From: an uncultured Collinsella sp.
GTDB lineage: Bacteria; Actinomycetota; Coriobacteriia; Coriobacteriales; Coriobacteriaceae
Assembly: GCA_958439425.1 (NCBI GenBank)
Contig: CAUBVH010000007.1
Location: forward strand, 1 to 64,000
DNA length: 64,000 bases
Direction of reading: 5' to 3'
The position numbers and the translations under genes are program-made. Shown piece after piece: positions 35,125 to 42,950 of the stretch. The first letter of the stretch is position 1, and each line of letters opens with the position of its first letter. The notes beneath the pieces are model-generated. The model was not told where the DNA came from and did not search any database. It saw only the letters and a list, made by a program, of their open reading frames with translations.

Positions 35125-35217
35125 GGGTGCGAGCGTGCGGGCTTGCGTGCGCGAGGCGTTTGATGCGCACGTGAGCCCGCGAGCATGTTGGCGTGCTGCG
35201 CGTGAGGAGGCCTTGCC

Positions 35218-36570
35218 ATGGCGGAAGAACGTTCTGTTGGCGAGCTGCTCGATGAGCTCTTTGGCTTTGAGTCGGTAGCCAAGCGTCAGACGGCGCTTGA
35301 GCAGTACGATCGCGGGGAGTTATTGCGCAAGGCGCGCTCCCGCGAGCTACTGGCCGTGATCGGGGGCGTCGAGGCTGCCGAGCGTGCTGCGCGTGAGTCT
35401 GCCGTGCGGGCCGTTGACGGGTATGTACGCCGCGTTGAATTTGATTCTCTTGCGCGCGCTCGCAAGCAGGTAGGCGTTGTGGGCCCGTTGCAGATGGAGC
35501 GGCGCTACGCTGCCTTTTTGCGTATGGAGGACAAGGCCGAGCTGTTGGCCCGCTTGGAGCAGACGCTTGCGTTTATCGAGGTAAAGCTGCTTGCCAATAC
35601 GGCGGACAGGGTTCGTGCGGCATACGATGCTGCGGGGGCTTTGGTGTTGCAGGGCGCGGCGCGTCTGAGCGACGTGCGCGTTGTGGATGCCGCACCCTTG
35701 GATGCCAATCTGCTATGCACGCAGTTGGAGCAACTGCGTTGTGCCGCCGACGCAACGGACCTTGCCGGCATGATCACGGCGACGTTTGAGTCCGAGCTGA
35801 GTGCGACCGGCCCGCAGGGTGTTGACGCGTTTGCGAGCGATGTGGCTGGCGATGTGGCGCTGGAGCGCGAGCTTACTAATGTGCGCGGTGCTGCGCAGCG
35901 AGCGCACTTGGCAGCCCAAGCGTATCGGGCCGAACGCGCTGCCCGCGTTGCAGGGAGCACGGTGGAGCCGGTATCGTTGCCGAAGTCTGCTTGCGTCGCG
36001 TGCGAGACGGGGTGCGATGCCGGAGAGCTTTCCGAGTTGCTCTCTCAGGTTAAGAAGTCGTTTGAGACTTATAGGTGCGTTGTTGCCGATGGCGGGTTGT
36101 TCCGTGCCTTTGGCACCGGTTCGCTGCATGGGATTTGCCGGGGTAGCAGTTATTTCGACTACGATGATCGGTTTGACGAAGACGTGTTGGTGGGCGAGTA
36201 CGACGGTGCTACCAGGCACAATGTCCGGCGCGAGGTTGCGATTCCCGAGCTTGTGGACGAGGCTTCGGCCGACGGCGGCGACTCGCTCGAGGTTGCCGTG
36301 GCGCGCATGCGTGAGTTTAACGGACGGCGCTACGATGGGGTGCTGGATGAGGATCCTGCGCGCCATGTGAATGCGTTTTGGTATGGACTCAAAAAGCTCA
36401 GCCAGTACTGCGAGGCCGCCGTGCGTGTGGACGAGCGTGCTTGGGATTGCTTTATCGATAAGGTGCAGTTTGCTTACGACGAGCCCGTGGGGCGTTTAGC
36501 CACGCAGATGGATGACAAGCAGGTTGCGGCTTTTGTTGCCGCTGTGAATGCGCTCGGCGCTGCTGAGTAG
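35218..36570 (+). CDS. Unrecognised BREX-linked protein
   Basis: 450 residues, no family recognised. The N-terminal half is charged and helical (GELLDELFG...ALEQYDRGELLRKA). The middle has CVACETGC (two CxxC-like pairs). The C-terminal part contains a repeated acidic/aromatic pattern (RGSSYFDYDDRFDEDVLVG; HVNAFWYGLKKLSQY). GAGGAGG lies 7-13 bases before the ATG. It lies 93 bases behind brxL in the same direction and ends before a small gene, so it is probably part of the BREX transcript. No membrane segment is seen. Confidence 0.7.
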   Translation: MAEERSVGELLDELFGFESVAKRQTALEQYDRGELLRKARSRELLAVIGGVEAAERAARESAVRAVDGYVRRVEFDSLARARKQVGVVGPLQMERRYAAFLRMEDKAELLARLEQTLAFIEVKLLANTADRVRAAYDAAGALVLQGAARLSDVRVVDAAPLDANLLCTQLEQLRCAADATDLAGMITATFESELSATGPQGVDAFASDVAGDVALERELTNVRGAAQRAHLAAQAYRAERAARVAGSTVEPVSLPKSACVACETGCDAGELSELLSQVKKSFETYRCVVADGGLFRAFGTGSLHGICRGSSYFDYDDRFDEDVLVGEYDGATRHNVRREVAIPELVDEASADGGDSLEVAVARMREFNGRRYDGVLDEDPARHVNAFWYGLKKLSQYCEAAVRVDERAWDCFIDKVQFAYDEPVGRLATQMDDKQVAAFVAAVNALGAAE

Positions 36571-36597
36571 GGGCCTGATCCGGTAGGGAGTTTCACC

Positions 36598-36789
36598 ATG
36601 AAGATCGATGTTGATGTTGACCAGCTGCGCGAGAGTTTGCTCGACCGTGCGGGGAGTGCAGCCGGCGTGGGCTTTCCGGCCGCCATGCTCGACGTGGTGG
36701 ATATCGAGGACGAGTCACCTCAAGAGCTCCTAGCCCGAGCCGAACGCGAAGGCCTCGACCTCCGCGACTTTGCCGTCGACGATGACTGA
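36598..36789 (+). CDS. Small acidic protein at the end of the BREX operon
   Basis: 63 residues, MKIDVDVDQLRESLLDRAGSA at the start and DESPQELLARAEREGLDLRDF at the end. Very acidic; no family recognised. GGTAGGGAG lies just upstream of the ATG. It follows the 450-residue gene after 27 bases, and a perfect palindrome begins 3 bases behind its stop. Confidence 0.6.
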   Translation: MKIDVDVDQLRESLLDRAGSAAGVGFPAAMLDVVDIEDESPQELLARAEREGLDLRDFAVDDD

Positions 36790-36791
36790 GA

Positions 36792-36822
36792 ATGTGACAA
36801 AGGGACTGTCCCTTTGTCACAT
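36792..36822. repeat. Perfect 31-bp palindrome closing the BREX operon
   Basis: ATGTGACAAAGGGAC (36792-36806), T, GTCCCTTTGTCACAT (36808-36822). It resembles the REP-like palindromes elsewhere (the core GGGAC recurs) and could act as a transcription block. A related ATGTGACAAAAAG word occurs near 38115. Confidence 0.75.
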
Positions 36823-36926
36823 GGGGGACGGGGGCGTCTGTGCCCGCGGCCGCGCGAAAATGCACGATAAACCGTCGCAACGGAGCCCAACGACGTCGCG
36901 ACGCATCCATTTTGACCGCCCGCTGG

Positions 36927-37049
36927 TTAAGTGAGTAGACTTTTTTGGAAATGCTGAGCACCCGACGAATTTTCTTCAACAAAATCGCAGATCACAGACC
37001 TGTGCTTTGGCGATGTGGTTGGCGATTCGGCAAAAGCCTACTCACTTAG
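36927..37049. repeat. MITE-like element, copy 1
   Basis: Terminal inverted repeats TTAAGTGAGTAGACTTTT (36927-36944) and AAAAGCCTACTCACTTAG (37032-37049) agree at 16 of 18 positions. The interior (GGAAATGC..GAGCA, CAACAAAA.CGCAG) and the outer flanks (GCCCGCTGG; GCAACGAGACCCCAG) recur in copy 2 at 40981-41103. No ORF. Confidence 0.75.
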
Positions 37050-37108
37050 TTTTGCGCGACGCAAATTGCTCGCAACGAGACCCCAGTCGGGACGACCAAT
37101 ACTCAAAT

Positions 37109-37142
37109 GTAGTTAATTTGGGATAGGGCTTTTTAGCTAGCC
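37109..37142 (+). repeat. REP3 hairpin repeat, copy 1
   Basis: GTAGTTAATTTGGGATAGGG, then CTTTTTAGCTAGCC. The same family as 38131-38167 (reverse) and 40879-40909 (5' half), with a fragment at 41173-41190. Confidence 0.6.
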
Positions 37143-37184
37143 GTATCTTCCTAGAGGCTAAGTAGGAGTTGCGGCGACGTTACG

Positions 37185-37260
37185 CATAAAAAATGCCGGG
37201 GGTAAAACCCCGGCTCTTGGAGGCCCCTCTCTTGGAGGGTACCGATATTTTTATAACAGA
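37185..37260 (-). ncRNA. DUF3800-flanking RNA element, downstream copy
   Basis: On the minus strand, GCCGGGG/CCCCGGC (37195-37214) forms a hairpin followed by ATTTTTT, preceded by a GGAGGC..GGAGGG paired segment. It acts as the terminator of the DUF3800 gene. A sister element lies upstream of that gene at 37970-38045 in the same orientation. Confidence 0.65.
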
Positions 37261-37275
37261 AGCCACGTGCCGGGT

Positions 37276-37953
37276 CTACAAGAGACGTTTAGCGCGAATC
37301 TTTCTAAGATGATTTTTCTTGAAATCACGATAGTTTCCAAAGAAGATCTGCTCGGTATTTGTTTGCTCGGAGCGTCCATATTTAATTTGCGCCAGTTCGA
37401 TTTCGCAGATGTAGTCAGCAATTTGCTGAAGCCTAAAGTGCTTCGGGTCACATTCTTTATAAATGACCGCCTGCCTTCCGAGAACGTATTCGAATGCAGC
37501 GTGAAGGATGGCCGTTACCTCGTTTTGCCCGTCGTCGTAATAGATTTTGACAGCGTCATAGCTTTGGAAACGCTGAAGTCTGTCGAACAAAAAGAGGATC
37601 AAGTCACGACGCATTCTTGCGAACATAGCCGCATCGCTTTTGAATTTGTTTCTTTGGTAGCTGAACGTCATGTATGTGACGGGGCATTTGTTGGCAAATG
37701 TTGCAAAACTCGACAAAAGGCGATTCCGCAAGTGGGTGTCCATGCCCCTGTAGGATTCATTGCCATGCATAAGGGGATTCATGTGCAGGGGGATATCGGG
37801 AAGCCCGCGCGATCTAAGCGCGTGTTCGTAGCGATAAATAATCTCAGCAACTGACGCTGACTGGTCATGGAAAACAAGCGTAACGAGATAGTACTTAGCG
37901 CTTTGTCCTCCGTAGTTGCCGGATTCGTCGACGAAGACGGAAAGCTCCCTCAT
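37276..37953 (-). CDS. DUF3800-domain protein
   Basis: 225 residues with FVDESGN (Asp9-Glu10) at the start and IYYDDGQ in the middle, the acidic signatures of DUF3800, a domain with an RNase H-like look. The function is unknown; such genes are frequent in mobile and defence regions. GGGAGA precedes the ATG at 37953. The gene is AT-richer than its neighbours and framed by two similar RNA elements, as if gene and elements travel together. Confidence 0.85.
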   Translation of the reverse strand: MRELSVFVDESGNYGGQSAKYYLVTLVFHDQSASVAEIIYRYEHALRSRGLPDIPLHMNPLMHGNESYRGMDTHLRNRLLSSFATFANKCPVTYMTFSYQRNKFKSDAAMFARMRRDLILFLFDRLQRFQSYDAVKIYYDDGQNEVTAILHAAFEYVLGRQAVIYKECDPKHFRLQQIADYICEIELAQIKYGRSEQTNTEQIFFGNYRDFKKNHLRKIRAKRLL

Positions 37954-37969
37954 GATGCAGTCTCCCTAA

Positions 37970-38045
37970 AAACAAAAATGCCGGGGGGATCCCCCGGCCC
38001 TTGACTGCCCTCCATAAAGGAACGCAACCATTTTATACCACGAGA
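37970..38045 (-). ncRNA. DUF3800-flanking RNA element, upstream copy
   Basis: On the minus strand, GCCGGGGG/CCCCCGGC (37980-37998) is a perfect 8-bp hairpin followed by ATTTTTGTTTTT, then the ribosome site and the DUF3800 start. A 5' leader ending in a terminator-like hairpin suggests attenuation. Conserved RNA motifs near DUF3800 genes have been described in the literature; membership needs a covariance search. Confidence 0.6.
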
Positions 38046-38130
38046 CGAGGAGTCTATTCAAGTAGAAATTATAATAACCAAACACATGTTCGTCAATCTA
38101 CCTGCGGGTATGGGAATGTGACAAAAAGTT

Positions 38131-38167
38131 GGGTAGCTAAAAAGCCCCCGTCCCAAATTAGCTACCC
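38131..38167 (-). terminator. REP3 hairpin, terminator of the antiporter gene
   Basis: GGGTAGCTAA (38131-38140) and TTAGCTACCC (38158-38167) form a perfect 10-bp stem starting 8 bases from the antiporter stop. On the minus strand the loop includes GGGACGGGGG and CTTTTTAG. It is the best-preserved REP3 copy. Confidence 0.65.
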
Positions 38168-38174
38168 CTGGCCG

Positions 38175-39776
38175 CTACGACGCGAGCGTGGCGATGACGG
38201 CTTCGTCGCCGGCGTATATGAGGGTGTCGCCGTCGGGGATGATCGTTTGGCCTTCGCGCTTGAGCATCACCACGATAAACGGGTGCTTGCCCTGCGGCAC
38301 GTCGCGCAGGCGCTGACCGGCCAGGCGACCGTGGGGCGTCACGGTGACCTCGCGCAGCGTAACCTCGGCACGCTCTTCGAACGTTGGGGCTGCCATCACC
38401 AGAAGGTCGCCTTCCTCGATGACGGTATCGCCGTTGGGCAGTACCGGGTGCGCCCCGTCGCGCAGCACCAAGACCACGAGCATGTCCGTCGCGCTGCCAA
38501 TATCGGCGAGCGAGCGCCCGGCAAACGGATGGCCAGCGCCCACCTTGAGCTTTACAAACGACATGCCGTCCTCGTCGCGGTAGTCGTTAAAGGTGCGGCG
38601 CACGTCGCCGGCCGCATCGATCATATCGAGTTTCTTCGCCACCGCCGGCAGTAGCGAACCCTGCACCACAATGCTCGATACGGCAATCACAAACACCAGG
38701 TCAAATAGGCCGTGTCCGCCGGGAACGCCGGCCACCACAGCAAAGAGGCTAAAGACGACCGAAGCCGCGCCGCGCAAGCCCGCCCAGCTTACGAGCGCAA
38801 CCTGGCGAGGGCTCGTCTTAAAGGGCGCCAGCAGCAGACCGACGGCGATGGGGCGGCTCGCAAAGAGCATAAACGCCATGAGCGCCAGGCCGGGTAGCAG
38901 CATTTGCGGCAGGCGCGCGGGCGTGACGAGCAGGCCGAGCAAGAAGAAGATCGTCATCTCGGCCATCTCGGTAAGGGTGTCAAAGAAGTGCGCCATCTCG
39001 ACCTTGCCGGTGATGTCGCTCGCGCCCAGCACAATGCCTGCCAGGTATACGGCCAAAAAGCCGTTGCCGCCCAGGTAGCTCGGCAGTGCGTAGGCGACGA
39101 TCGCCACGGCGAACAAAAAGATAGTCTGCGCGCCCTCGGCCGTTGCGTGTGCGCGCTCAATCAGGCGGCTGGATATCCAGCCGATGGCAAGGCCCAGCCC
39201 CACGCCCAGGATGATCTGCTTGGCCAGCAGCACGGGAATGTCGATATTGCCGCCCGCCGCGAGGGTCGCGAGCACGGCGGTGAGCATGTAGGCGACGGGG
39301 TCGTTGGAGCCCGATTCGACCTCGAGCAGCGAGTCGGTGCCGCCCCTCAGCGAAAGGCTGTGCTCGCGCAGAACGCTAAAGACGCTGGCCGCGTCGGTCG
39401 ACGCCACGACCGATCCCAGCAGCAGGCCGCCGATCCAGTCGAAGCCCAGCACAAAGTGGGCGAACACGCCGGTGATGCCTGCGGTGATGACGACGCCGAG
39501 CGTGCTCAGCAGCACCGCCGGCGCGGCGACGGGCTTGGCGCGGTCTATGTTGGTGTTAAAGCCGCCGTAGAACATGATGAACAATAGCGCCGTGCTGCAG
39601 ACGGTTTCGGTGAGTGCGTAGTCGCTAAAGTCGATATGCGCCGGGCCGTTGACGCCCAACAGCATGCCGAGCGCGATAAAGATAAGCAGGGTGGGGAAGG
39701 GGAGCTTTTTGCCGACGGGTTTGATGGTCAGGCACAAAATGATGACGAGGCCGATAAAAAGAAGGATCTGGTTCAT
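38175..39776 (-). CDS. CPA1 cation/proton antiporter with TrkA-C domains
   Basis: 533-residue inner-membrane antiporter: 12-13 hydrophobic helices (residues 1-385) with VVASTDAASVFSVLRE and EVESGSNDPVAYML, the ion-binding region of NhaP2/CvrA-type K+/Na+:H+ antiporters. Two cytosolic TrkA-C-like modules follow (about 400-470 and 475-533), likely for nucleotide or ligand gating. The gene is monocistronic, and a divergent promoter region is shared with the phosphatase at 40030. Confidence 0.88.
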   Translation of the reverse strand: MNQILLFIGLVIILCLTIKPVGKKLPFPTLLIFIALGMLLGVNGPAHIDFSDYALTETVCSTALLFIMFYGGFNTNIDRAKPVAAPAVLLSTLGVVITAGITGVFAHFVLGFDWIGGLLLGSVVASTDAASVFSVLREHSLSLRGGTDSLLEVESGSNDPVAYMLTAVLATLAAGGNIDIPVLLAKQIILGVGLGLAIGWISSRLIERAHATAEGAQTIFLFAVAIVAYALPSYLGGNGFLAVYLAGIVLGASDITGKVEMAHFFDTLTEMAEMTIFFLLGLLVTPARLPQMLLPGLALMAFMLFASRPIAVGLLLAPFKTSPRQVALVSWAGLRGAASVVFSLFAVVAGVPGGHGLFDLVFVIAVSSIVVQGSLLPAVAKKLDMIDAAGDVRRTFNDYRDEDGMSFVKLKVGAGHPFAGRSLADIGSATDMLVVLVLRDGAHPVLPNGDTVIEEGDLLVMAAPTFEERAEVTLREVTVTPHGRLAGQRLRDVPQGKHPFIVVMLKREGQTIIPDGDTLIYAGDEAVIATLAS

Positions 39777-40029
39777 GGATGGTGTCCGCTCCTGGGTGGT
39801 TGGCGTGGCACGGTTAGTTGTCTGCGGTTATTTGTACCCAAAGATGGTGGGTTTATGGGGTTGGATTGCGGGCGTGCGCGATATCGTCATAGACGGCTGC
39901 CGTCTTTGCCTCTGCTCGGAAACCCTTTCCAGCTTTATTGCAACGGAGTACAATGGGTAACGTTTAAGTTCAACTTGAAGTTTTAGTTGCGGCGCCGGGC
40001 TTTGGCCGCAATGCAAGGAGAGGCGTACC

Positions 40030-40869
40030 ATGGCGATCTATGTGACATCTGATGCTCACGGGCACGTGCGTGCGCTTGACGAGGCCCTGTCTAAGATTTC
40101 GCTGGCGTCCGACGACACGCTGTACGTGCTGGGCGACATGATCGATCGCGGGCCCGATCCGGTCGGCGTTATTAAGCTCGTGCGCTCGCTGCCCAACGCC
40201 CGCGTGCTCAAGGGCAATCACGAGCAGATCATGCTCGATGCCATCATTGGCCAGGATCCGCTCGATGCCGAGACCTGGGATATCAACGGTGGCTGGACGA
40301 CGCGCGAGCAGCTCAACGACATGGAATTTGACGCATACGAGGAGCTCGTGCGATGGATGGCCGCGCTGCCGCTCTACGCGGTGGCCGAGACCGAGGAGCG
40401 CCCGTATCTGCTGGTACATGCTGGAATCGAGATGAAGGCGGCGCGCGCGTTTTTGCTTGAGCATGGCGTCGATTGTGCCGATGGCGTTGGAGCGGTGGGT
40501 GCCGATCGCGAGCTGCTGCAGCAGATGCTCGCGGTGCAGTCGGCCGATGACCTGCTGTGGATTCGTCACGGCTATTGGGATGCGCCGACCGGGCTGCTTT
40601 CTGCCGAGGGCAAGGGCCCGGTCGTGGTTAGCGGTCACACGCCCACGGTATCGCTTGGGCGCTATTGCGAGGTCGGTGGTCTGGCGGGGCTCGATGAGGA
40701 GTCGGGTCGCGGGCAGATTGTGCGCCTGGGCGGCGAGGATACCGCCGGTGTGCCCGATCGCATCGATATCGACTGCGCCGCCGCCACCGGCTCCGAGTTC
40801 GGTCGCGTGGGCATCCTGCGCCTGGACGACGGGGCGGAGTTCTACGCGAACATCAACCCGGGCGAATAA
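40030..40869 (+). CDS. PPP-family metallophosphatase
   Basis: 279-residue phosphoprotein phosphatase-type enzyme. SDAHGH, GDMIDRGPDP and GNHE are the three metal and catalytic signatures, and SGHTPT supplies a later ligand. It fits the ApaH/PrpA-like bacterial Ser/Thr phosphatase group. AAGGAGAGG precedes the ATG. The protein ends EFYANINPGE. The substrate (phosphoprotein or dinucleotide) is undecided. Confidence 0.88.
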   Translation: MAIYVTSDAHGHVRALDEALSKISLASDDTLYVLGDMIDRGPDPVGVIKLVRSLPNARVLKGNHEQIMLDAIIGQDPLDAETWDINGGWTTREQLNDMEFDAYEELVRWMAALPLYAVAETEERPYLLVHAGIEMKAARAFLLEHGVDCADGVGAVGADRELLQQMLAVQSADDLLWIRHGYWDAPTGLLSAEGKGPVVVSGHTPTVSLGRYCEVGGLAGLDEESGRGQIVRLGGEDTAGVPDRIDIDCAAATGSEFGRVGILRLDDGAEFYANINPGE

Positions 40870-40878
40870 TCGGTGCAA

Positions 40879-40909
40879 GGGGTAGCTAATTTGGGAAGGG
40901 TTTTTGACC
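40879..40909 (+). repeat. REP3 repeat, 5' half
   Basis: GGGGTAGCTAATTTGGGAAG, then GGTTTTTGACC. The right arm has decayed, so no full stem forms. It is followed at 40941-40966 by CTGGGACGGGGATTTTAAAATC, a word also present in the hairpin at 53668-53705. Confidence 0.55.
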
Positions 40910-40980
40910 ACTTTTGCCCTTCTGCCCGCTAATTGATTTCTCTGGGACGGGGATTTTAAAATCATTTGGCTGCCCGCTGG

Positions 40981-41103
40981 CTAAGTGAGTAGGCTTTTTT
41001 GGAAATGCCGAGCAGCCGGCAAATTTGCCTCAACAAAACCGCAGGTCATTGACTTGTGTTTTGCCGGTGTGGTCAGGGATTCGGCAAAAGTCTACTCACT
41101 TAG
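40981..41103. repeat. MITE-like element, copy 2
   Basis: CTAAGTGAGTAGGCTTTT (40981-40998) and AAAAGTCTACTCACTTAG (41086-41103) are inverted repeats with one G:T pair. Overall it is clearly homologous to 36927-37049, including flanks GCCCGCTGG and GCAACGAGACCCCAG, giving a repeated unit of about 180 bp. Confidence 0.75.
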
Positions 41104-41184
41104 TTTTGCGTGATGCATATTGTCCGCAACGAGACCCCAGCCGGGGTGATTCCATCGCAAATTCCGGTGACCGGGGGCAGCTAA

Positions 41185-42768
41185 TTAGGCGCCGTATGGG
41201 TTGCGGTCGCGTTCGATGCGTTGGCGGATGTGGGCGTACTCGATTATCAGCAGCACCAGGAGTAGGGCCATGATGGCTAGGTAGCTCACCACGGCGCCCA
41301 TCAGACCCAGCAGCTTAATCAGGTTCACCGGCAGCACCACGCTTACGGCGAAGCAGATCAGGTAGATCTTGGTGACGTCTCCAGCGTGGCGCAGCACCGT
41401 GATGATGGCGTAGATAAAGTCGATGGCCGCGGTGACGCCGCCGGCGACGACCATCAGCAGCGCCAGCGTACGGTAGCGTTCAAAGCTGAGGCCGTACATA
41501 AAGCTCATGAGGGGAATACCGGGACCTGCCATAAATGCGGCGCACACGCCGGTGATGACCACGATCAGCGCCATAACGGCAACAATAATCAGGTCAAAGC
41601 GACGACGCTTGCGAGGATTAGCCCAAATGCTCGACAAGCGCAGGAGCTGCGGTTTATAGATAAATCCAATGCTCAGCAAAATAGCCTGCGCCGGAAAGAA
41701 CAGGGCATTAAAGTACAGCTGATATTTGTATGCCAGCGTGCCTTCCATCACAAACTTGGGCATGCTCTCGATGAGGTTGAACAGGAACAGTGCGCCAAAG
41801 AGCGGAGCGCACTGGACAAACAGGTGACCGACCTCGCGTAGGCTCACGCGGCGCGATTTCTCGGTCTCGAGCAGGGCGAGCGGCGCGGTGACCAGCACGA
41901 GCGAGGCGATGGCGGTGACACCCATGGCCATGGCCGTGATGGGCATGCTGCGCGTAAGGAACAGCGCCGCGCTAAACACCACGATGACGCCGACGGAGCG
42001 TAGCGTTTGGCTCATGCCAGCCAGGTAGAGTTTATCGGCCTGCTGCAGGCGGCCCTCGTATACGTCCGCCACGCCGTCGATCACCTTATACAGGTAGACG
42101 CCCAGGCCGATCGTCGCCATCTGCGCGTCGTAGCCGCGGACGCTGCTGTACATGAGACCGCAGCCTAGGGCGATCGCTCCGCAAAGCCAGCGGTTGAGCT
42201 GATAAGAGGCAAAGGACGTCGTTTCGTCGATATCCGAGACTTGGAAATTACGCACGCCGTAGTTGCACGCGATCATGATGAGCGTGCCGGTGACAAAGGC
42301 GATGGAGAATTTGCCTGCTTCTTCGGCGCCCACGAGCTGCGTAGACACGATGGTGAGCAGCGGAAATGCCAAGCCCCACACGGCGGTGCCGAGGGTGTTC
42401 CAAAGATAGTCGCGACTGGTGGCGTGCTCCTCGTATTCCGCTTCCTGCATGGAGAAGCCGCCGCCGTAGACGGCACCGAGCAGACGGTTCCACCAGGCGT
42501 TGACCATGCGGCGGACGGGGCCGGGCTCCCGATCGCGTTCGCGCCGGCGACGGCGCGTGGCCTGGCTGCTGTCGGGGCCGCCGGCGTTGCGCTGGCTCAG
42601 CTCCTGGATGCGCGCGAGCTCTTCGGCCGTGTGGGAGGCGGGGAACAGGCCATTCTCGATGCGTCCGCCCTGGGCCCTTGCGGTGCCGCTGCCCGCTACG
42701 GCGGGGTCGGCGACGCCATTGCGGCGGGCGATGGCGCGGCGAATGCTATCGAGGGGCGTGATGCTCAA
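41185..42768 (-). CDS. Polysaccharide flippase (MATE/Wzx-like)
   Basis: 527-residue integral membrane protein. The first 110 residues are polar, Arg-rich (RRRRRERDREPGP) and probably cytosolic. About 12-14 membrane helices follow from residue 120. It resembles Wzx/oligosaccharide flippases of the MOP superfamily that move lipid-linked glycans. The long basic N-terminal extension is unusual. No glycan cluster is adjacent, so the cargo is unknown. Confidence 0.75.
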   Translation of the reverse strand: MSITPLDSIRRAIARRNGVADPAVAGSGTARAQGGRIENGLFPASHTAEELARIQELSQRNAGGPDSSQATRRRRRERDREPGPVRRMVNAWWNRLLGAVYGGGFSMQEAEYEEHATSRDYLWNTLGTAVWGLAFPLLTIVSTQLVGAEEAGKFSIAFVTGTLIMIACNYGVRNFQVSDIDETTSFASYQLNRWLCGAIALGCGLMYSSVRGYDAQMATIGLGVYLYKVIDGVADVYEGRLQQADKLYLAGMSQTLRSVGVIVVFSAALFLTRSMPITAMAMGVTAIASLVLVTAPLALLETEKSRRVSLREVGHLFVQCAPLFGALFLFNLIESMPKFVMEGTLAYKYQLYFNALFFPAQAILLSIGFIYKPQLLRLSSIWANPRKRRRFDLIIVAVMALIVVITGVCAAFMAGPGIPLMSFMYGLSFERYRTLALLMVVAGGVTAAIDFIYAIITVLRHAGDVTKIYLICFAVSVVLPVNLIKLLGLMGAVVSYLAIMALLLVLLIIEYAHIRQRIERDRNPYGA

Positions 42769-42950
42769 AGCGGGGTCCTTTCTATTGCTGCGCTCTAGTA
42801 TAGACGCGACGGTGTTCGCTCGTGTTTTTGAACGGATTGTTCAATATTTTCGGCAGGCGGCTGTAATTTGTCGGTAAGTGTGCGGTATCCTGTTGAAGTT
42901 TTGTGACACCTCCCCGATGCCGCCCACGCGGCACCAAGGAGCTTCTACCT

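Noticed and set aside
36792..37260. CRISPR array near the BREX boundary
   Set aside because: The repeats are palindromes and MITE-like elements of unequal spacing and number; no regular spacer pattern and no cas genes.
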